Program-made: the position numbers and the translations under genes
Part shown: piece after piece, positions 60,916 to 64,000 of the stretch
How positions within the stretch are numbered: position 1 is the first letter of the stretch
Layout of the letters: every line of letters starts with the position of its first letter
The notes under the pieces: model-generated
What the model was told of the DNA's origin: nothing
Databases searched by the model: none
What the model saw: only the letters and a program-made list of their open reading frames with translations
Origin: CAJINA01 sp964647585
Lineage (GTDB): Bacteria > Desulfobacterota > Desulfobacteria > Desulfobacterales > CAJINA01
Direction: 5' to 3'
DNA length: 64,000 nt
NCBI GenBank assembly: GCA_964647585.1
Contig: CAZYGG010000012.1
Location: 6,582 to 70,581 of the forward strand

Positions 60916-61449
60916 TTATCTCCGGTCTATGCTTTTTTTATGGTCGCGCCATTTTTGGTAAGCCGCAGCCATTTCTTTTGCCGCTATTTCCGGGGCCACC
61001 CGGCCGGTTCCCGTGGCAAGCCCAGGGCAGTAAACCTTCTCGACAACATCCCGGTTTGCGTAGGCTGTTTTCAAAATCGCGCTCATGGCAAAAAAGCAAT
61101 TGCTGCTTCGAACCGGCTCCGGCAGAAACATCGTCGGGGCGGATATCATGTAGGGTATCCGCTGGTGCCCGGTGCGGACAAGTACAGCTGCACCCACCGG
61201 CAAAAAGCCTTCGGGCCTTTGGGCAATGCACTCTTGGATCTCCGTCTGAGGGCGCAGGCCGAAAAAATCCGTATACTGCCGATCTATCCCACCATCCATA
61301 AAGCCGTAGCTGTTGGCCGGCGAGACAATTGTGTTTCCGGCGACCTTCAGGATGTCCGCCTCCAGTACATGAACCTCAGAAATACCAGCAAAGGCCGCCG
61401 CCCATGCCTCAACAAGTAACGGATCCACATCTACCAAAAATAATTTCAC
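60916..61449 (-). CDS. Macro-domain (ADP-ribose-binding) protein
   Basis: 177 residues of the macro fold: ADILKVAGNTIVSPANSYGF, MDGGIDRQYT, and YCPGLATGTGRVAPEIAAKE. VSPAN is the ADP-ribose contact region. Such proteins bind or hydrolyse ADP-ribose esters and de-ADP-ribosylate targets. The gene overlaps the start-proximal end of the upstream small gene by four bases (ATGA) and belongs to the amidase-fusion operon, a combination I do not recognise. Confidence 0.88.
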   Translation of the reverse strand: MKLFLVDVDPLLVEAWAAAFAGISEVHVLEADILKVAGNTIVSPANSYGFMDGGIDRQYTDFFGLRPQTEIQECIAQRPEGFLPVGAAVLVRTGHQRIPYMISAPTMFLPEPVRSSNCFFAMSAILKTAYANRDVVEKVYCPGLATGTGRVAPEIAAKEMAAAYQKWRDHKKSIDRR

Positions 61450-61862
61450 TCTGCCTCCATCTCAATTTTCAACTGCACACGCTTGAAAGTCTCCATACCA
61501 TACAGCTTGATGAGGTCCGCATCTTGCCTGTCATAGTCTTCCAGTTTCAGCAAAACCGGTTCACCATAGAAGGCCCAGTCATCCGGTAACTCACCCCCGG
61601 TGTCTTCCCGGATATGTTGTTCCGACGGACCCCGCGCCCTTTCCCCCAACTGTTTCACAGCGAGTTCAACCCCCAGGCGATGGTGCAAAAGCCGCCTGTG
61701 TGCGAAACCACGATATTTCGCCGAATATTGATCAAGATATTCATGCACCGCATAGAACTGTTTGCCAAAGGTCTTAAAGCTTGAATCGGCATGTTGGGCT
61801 ATATACATTGTCAGGTCCTCAATTGTGAATTCCCCGGTTAGATCTGTGATACCACATGCCAT
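61446..61862 (-). CDS. Small protein resembling DUF6915-type proteins
   Basis: 138 residues. The central HEYLDQYSAKYRGFAHRRLL, HHRLGVELAVKQLG and EQHIREDTGGELPDDW recall a family of small His-rich proteins (possibly DUF6915), but I could not verify the assignment. No membrane segment. It overlaps the amidase-glycosidase gene by 25 bases and the macro gene by 4, so all three are coupled. Confidence 0.5.
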   Translation of the reverse strand: MACGITDLTGEFTIEDLTMYIAQHADSSFKTFGKQFYAVHEYLDQYSAKYRGFAHRRLLHHRLGVELAVKQLGERARGPSEQHIREDTGGELPDDWAFYGEPVLLKLEDYDRQDADLIKLYGMETFKRVQLKIEMEAE

Positions 61863-63304
61863 TTACCAACCCCCATATCGATGTTCATCGCATTCAAGGC
61901 GGCCATAAACTCCCCGGCTTTTTCCGGTATCCAGGCATGTGAGATCCTGCAAGCCGGGGCAGCAACGCGGGTATAGTCAATCGATTTGCGAATTGATTCA
62001 ATCTCAACTTTTTTGGAAGGCGTCCACTCCACAACCAATTCATCAAACAGGCCACTCAGGGCAAACGGGGTTGCCCCGATGGTTTTTGTATCCCAGACAC
62101 GGGACGCGGCGGCATTTGCAGCCAGCCAGGCATCCGGGCACTCGTTTTTAATGGCGAGCACGGCCTGCGCCAGGGCCTCACGCACAATCACTTCTTTCGC
62201 ATCCATTTGATGGGAGCCGGCATCGCCCCTCACTCCCCGGCAGTTTTCACAATAACAGGCGTCCCGCATAATCCAGGGAATATCAAAAAACACGCCGTCA
62301 CAATCGGTTTCCCTGATAAACTCGTTTATTATCGGCAGCCTGTAATCCACAAAATAAGATGAAGCTGGGCAGAACATCAACAGATTGCCTTCAGGATCGT
62401 AGGTTGCCGGCGAACCATCCTTTTTCTTTTGCAGCCATTTCGAACTTCCCGGCATCTTTTCAAGAAAACTTCTATGTTCCGTACCAAACGGGCCCGTATA
62501 CAACAGCAGGTCAAGGTTTTCCGCATGCGCGGCTTTTGTCCATTCACGCGCGACTTGGATATCCTCCCAGGGATTATTCAGCCAGTGGAATGGATAAACC
62601 AACCGGGTAGTACCTGACGCGATAAGTTTCTTGATACCCTCTCGCGGCCTGGCATAGTCTATCACCTCTTTCGAAAAAAGATGCCGCAGGTCCACTGTTA
62701 CAGCGTCAGGTTCACAGTATCTGACCTTCTGCCGTTTGCTTTTAACCAATTGGGATAACTTTTTGACAGGTACGGCTTTTCCGGGGCAGTTTTTACCCGT
62801 TAAATCCGAATGCCCCACTATCTCGCACTCTGCCTCAGCCTTCTCAAGGAAATACAACAAAGCGTTTTCAAGGGCATGCAGTTCTATTTTGGATGGTGGG
62901 ATTTTTCTAAAATGATCTAGGTTGTCGACCAGGCAAATCGCAATGGAGGCATCGTTATGGCCCCTGCAGTGGGCGCCCAACAGCCCCAGGGGACGGCCTA
63001 ATTCAACACCGCCGGCTACAGAATAACCCTTCAGGCCATTACCGATCACAAGGTGGTACCCGATATCATGCCAATGGTTTATAATCCGATGATACCATCG
63101 AATCATCGCCGCGTTCCCACAGGAAAACCCCGAACGGTGCACCACCAGCTTTTTGATTGATGCAAGTTCCCGGGTGCCATCATGCAGTGGCAGCGCTCGA
63201 CACTCAAACAATTCGGGCCTGGCAGTTGCACCGCCCCAATCCATGTTAACCCCCGCATGGCGGCACCACTCCAGAGCTTCATCCAGATTCGGCAAGTACT
63301 TCAT
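61838..63304 (-). CDS. PGRP-type amidase fused to a glycosidase-like barrel
   Basis: 488 residues. The first third is a PGRP/T7-lysozyme-type zinc amidase: His56 (KLVVHRSGF), Tyr83 (GYHLVIGNG), His165 (EIVGHSD) and Cys173 (KNCPGK) match the zinc ligands and catalytic tyrosine. The last two thirds resemble hypothetical glycosyl hydrolase (GHL) barrels: DCDGVFFDIPW (Asp341 a possible acid) followed by a CYCENC (350-355) cysteine trio, and LFDELVVEW. No signal peptide is visible. It would attack cell-wall or glycan material from inside, or be exported by lysis. Amidase-GHL fusions like this are seen in phage and defence contexts; assignment is inference. It heads the operon. Confidence 0.78.
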   Translation of the reverse strand: MKYLPNLDEALEWCRHAGVNMDWGGATARPELFECRALPLHDGTRELASIKKLVVHRSGFSCGNAAMIRWYHRIINHWHDIGYHLVIGNGLKGYSVAGGVELGRPLGLLGAHCRGHNDASIAICLVDNLDHFRKIPPSKIELHALENALLYFLEKAEAECEIVGHSDLTGKNCPGKAVPVKKLSQLVKSKRQKVRYCEPDAVTVDLRHLFSKEVIDYARPREGIKKLIASGTTRLVYPFHWLNNPWEDIQVAREWTKAAHAENLDLLLYTGPFGTEHRSFLEKMPGSSKWLQKKKDGSPATYDPEGNLLMFCPASSYFVDYRLPIINEFIRETDCDGVFFDIPWIMRDACYCENCRGVRGDAGSHQMDAKEVIVREALAQAVLAIKNECPDAWLAANAAASRVWDTKTIGATPFALSGLFDELVVEWTPSKKVEIESIRKSIDYTRVAAPACRISHAWIPEKAGEFMAALNAMNIDMGVGKWHVVSQI

Positions 63305-63436
63305 TGCTTGTTCCGGTCATGGGTTAAAGGTTGTCTGTCGATTTAGTCTGTCTCCGGACTGCACGTCCTGCAACCCCCTCTTGCCATGCACCATTCAGGC
63401 CAAAGACCTTCTTCTCGGTGCCAGGTGAACCCCATT

Positions 63437-63947
63437 CTAGCACGACACCTTGGTTTTAGGAACACCCTTGCAAATCGATATTACATTTTCGAAGGACAAG
63501 TACGTTTTAAACGTTCTGAATACACCGCGTTCCTTCAACTTGGGTATAATCCATTCCCTCGTCGGGTTCTGAGGGTCATCAAAACCGTTCCAGCCATACT
63601 GCCAGACATCGTAGGGCCGGTCAGTCCGGTATGTTGTTGGAAACCCCCAGCTTTCGAAACGCGCCGCGGGGTCCATTGATTTCGTTCTGAAATATTCCTC
63701 GGTCCAGGTGAGATATTCACCATCTCTCTTTTCAAAGGGCACACTATCGAGGAAGCGACCAAATTGCTCAACAAAAACATCGGCACCGTATTGAAAGTTG
63801 TAAATCGGGATTCGCAAAAACTCCGATTCATAAAATGGATGGCAAGCCCAGTAGGTATGGTAGGTAATACCCTCAGGACGCAATCCGTTTTTTTGGTAAA
63901 ATTTTGCGTAAGATACCGCTGGAATGAAGGAACTCCAGTCTCCGGTA
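63437..63947 (-). pseudogene. Gene fragment truncated by the IS21-type element
   Basis: Open codons run from the IS junction (GDWSSFIPAVSYAKFYQKNG) to a stop at 63437, about 165 residues; internal segments are WACHPFYESEFLRIPIYNF and WQYGWNGFDDPQNPTREW. A TGA inside the IS end stops the frame upstream, so the N-terminal part has been separated. A one-base shift could also read DIPETGVPSF upstream. The protein is not recognised. It lies ahead of the amidase-glycosidase operon in the same direction. Confidence 0.6.
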
Positions 63948-64000
63948 TGTCAATCGGCTTTCAAAAATGACCCACCACCGGCGTCCAAAATTGACCCACC
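63948..64000. mobile_element. Left end of an IS21-family-like element
   Basis: Starts TGTCAATCGGC and carries two spaced repeats, AAAAATGACCCACC and AAAATTGACCCACC, the multiple terminal repeats typical of IS21-family ends. The transposase genes lie beyond the right edge, so the family is inferred from the end alone. Confidence 0.6.

Overview
The window looks like the chromosome of a strictly anaerobic, Gram-negative member of the Desulfobacterota (Desulfobacterales-like sulfate reducers or syntrophs). The evidence is indirect: an oxygen-sensitive 4-hydroxybutyryl-CoA-dehydratase-type enzyme, an electron-bifurcating NfnAB transhydrogenase, a tandem ferredoxin-MinD/NifX operon like the ORP cluster of sulfate reducers, an iron-sulfur flavoprotein, TRAP transport, and an outer-membrane/lipoprotein toolkit (Lnt, SLH, LPP20, FecR). 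Moderate GC and many short palindromic or MITE-like repeats fit this. No tRNA, rRNA or CRISPR array was found.

Region by region. (1) 1-8475, minus strand: a catabolic cluster running AbfD-like dehydratase, DctQ and DctM, SDR, acyl-CoA ligase, DctP and M20 amidohydrolase (cut by the left edge); it reads as uptake, CoA activation and dehydration of a hydroxy acid. (2) 8500-17200: a TetR-SDR fusion regulator, a MaoC hydratase, an iron-sulfur flavoprotein, a GltS-type symporter with an S1P-lyase-like PLP enzyme, a second TetR, and relics including a collapsed C_GCAxxG_C_C gene. (3) 17200-22720: Fe-S/NifX/MinD operon (DUF5320, CGGC protein, two NifX-like proteins, two ferredoxin-MinD ATPases) with a shared TATGAGCATA operator, then a receiver-like protein, an IscU-like scaffold, FmdB and TatA. 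(4) 22900-30770: a cation-chloride-cotransporter-like protein with a coiled-coil tail, an NrdD-tail-like protein, Lnt, and prfB with its programmed frameshift coupled to an HD protein. (5) 31150-36940: nfnB/nfnA, TatD, dnaK. (6) 37200-41600: a DUF559 nuclease gene bracketed by GC-rich palindromic elements, a CoxE-like VWA protein with MoxR, and a short MetE-like protein. (7) 41790-46824: an envelope operon (amidase, TPR, LPP20, TPR-SLH, FecR). (8) 47077-56815: an SBP_bac_3 protein with a frameshift at a C8 tract, nitrilase, DUF169, MTHFR, DUF123, hydrolase, a divergent transmembrane protein kinase and an APC permease. (9) 56980-64000: GAF-MshEN protein, phosphoesterase, FtsB-like, XRE regulator, then a compact operon (PGRP amidase fused to a glycosidase-like barrel, a small protein, a macro domain, an S24/S26-like protein, an unknown) whose upstream gene is cut by an IS21-type element at the right edge.

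Three repeat families shape the spaces between genes: a TAGAAG...CTTCTA MITE (eight copies, several ending on gene stop codons), a longer inverted-repeat element (three copies), and roughly 130-bp elements with GC-rich palindromic ends, two of which bracket the DUF559 gene.
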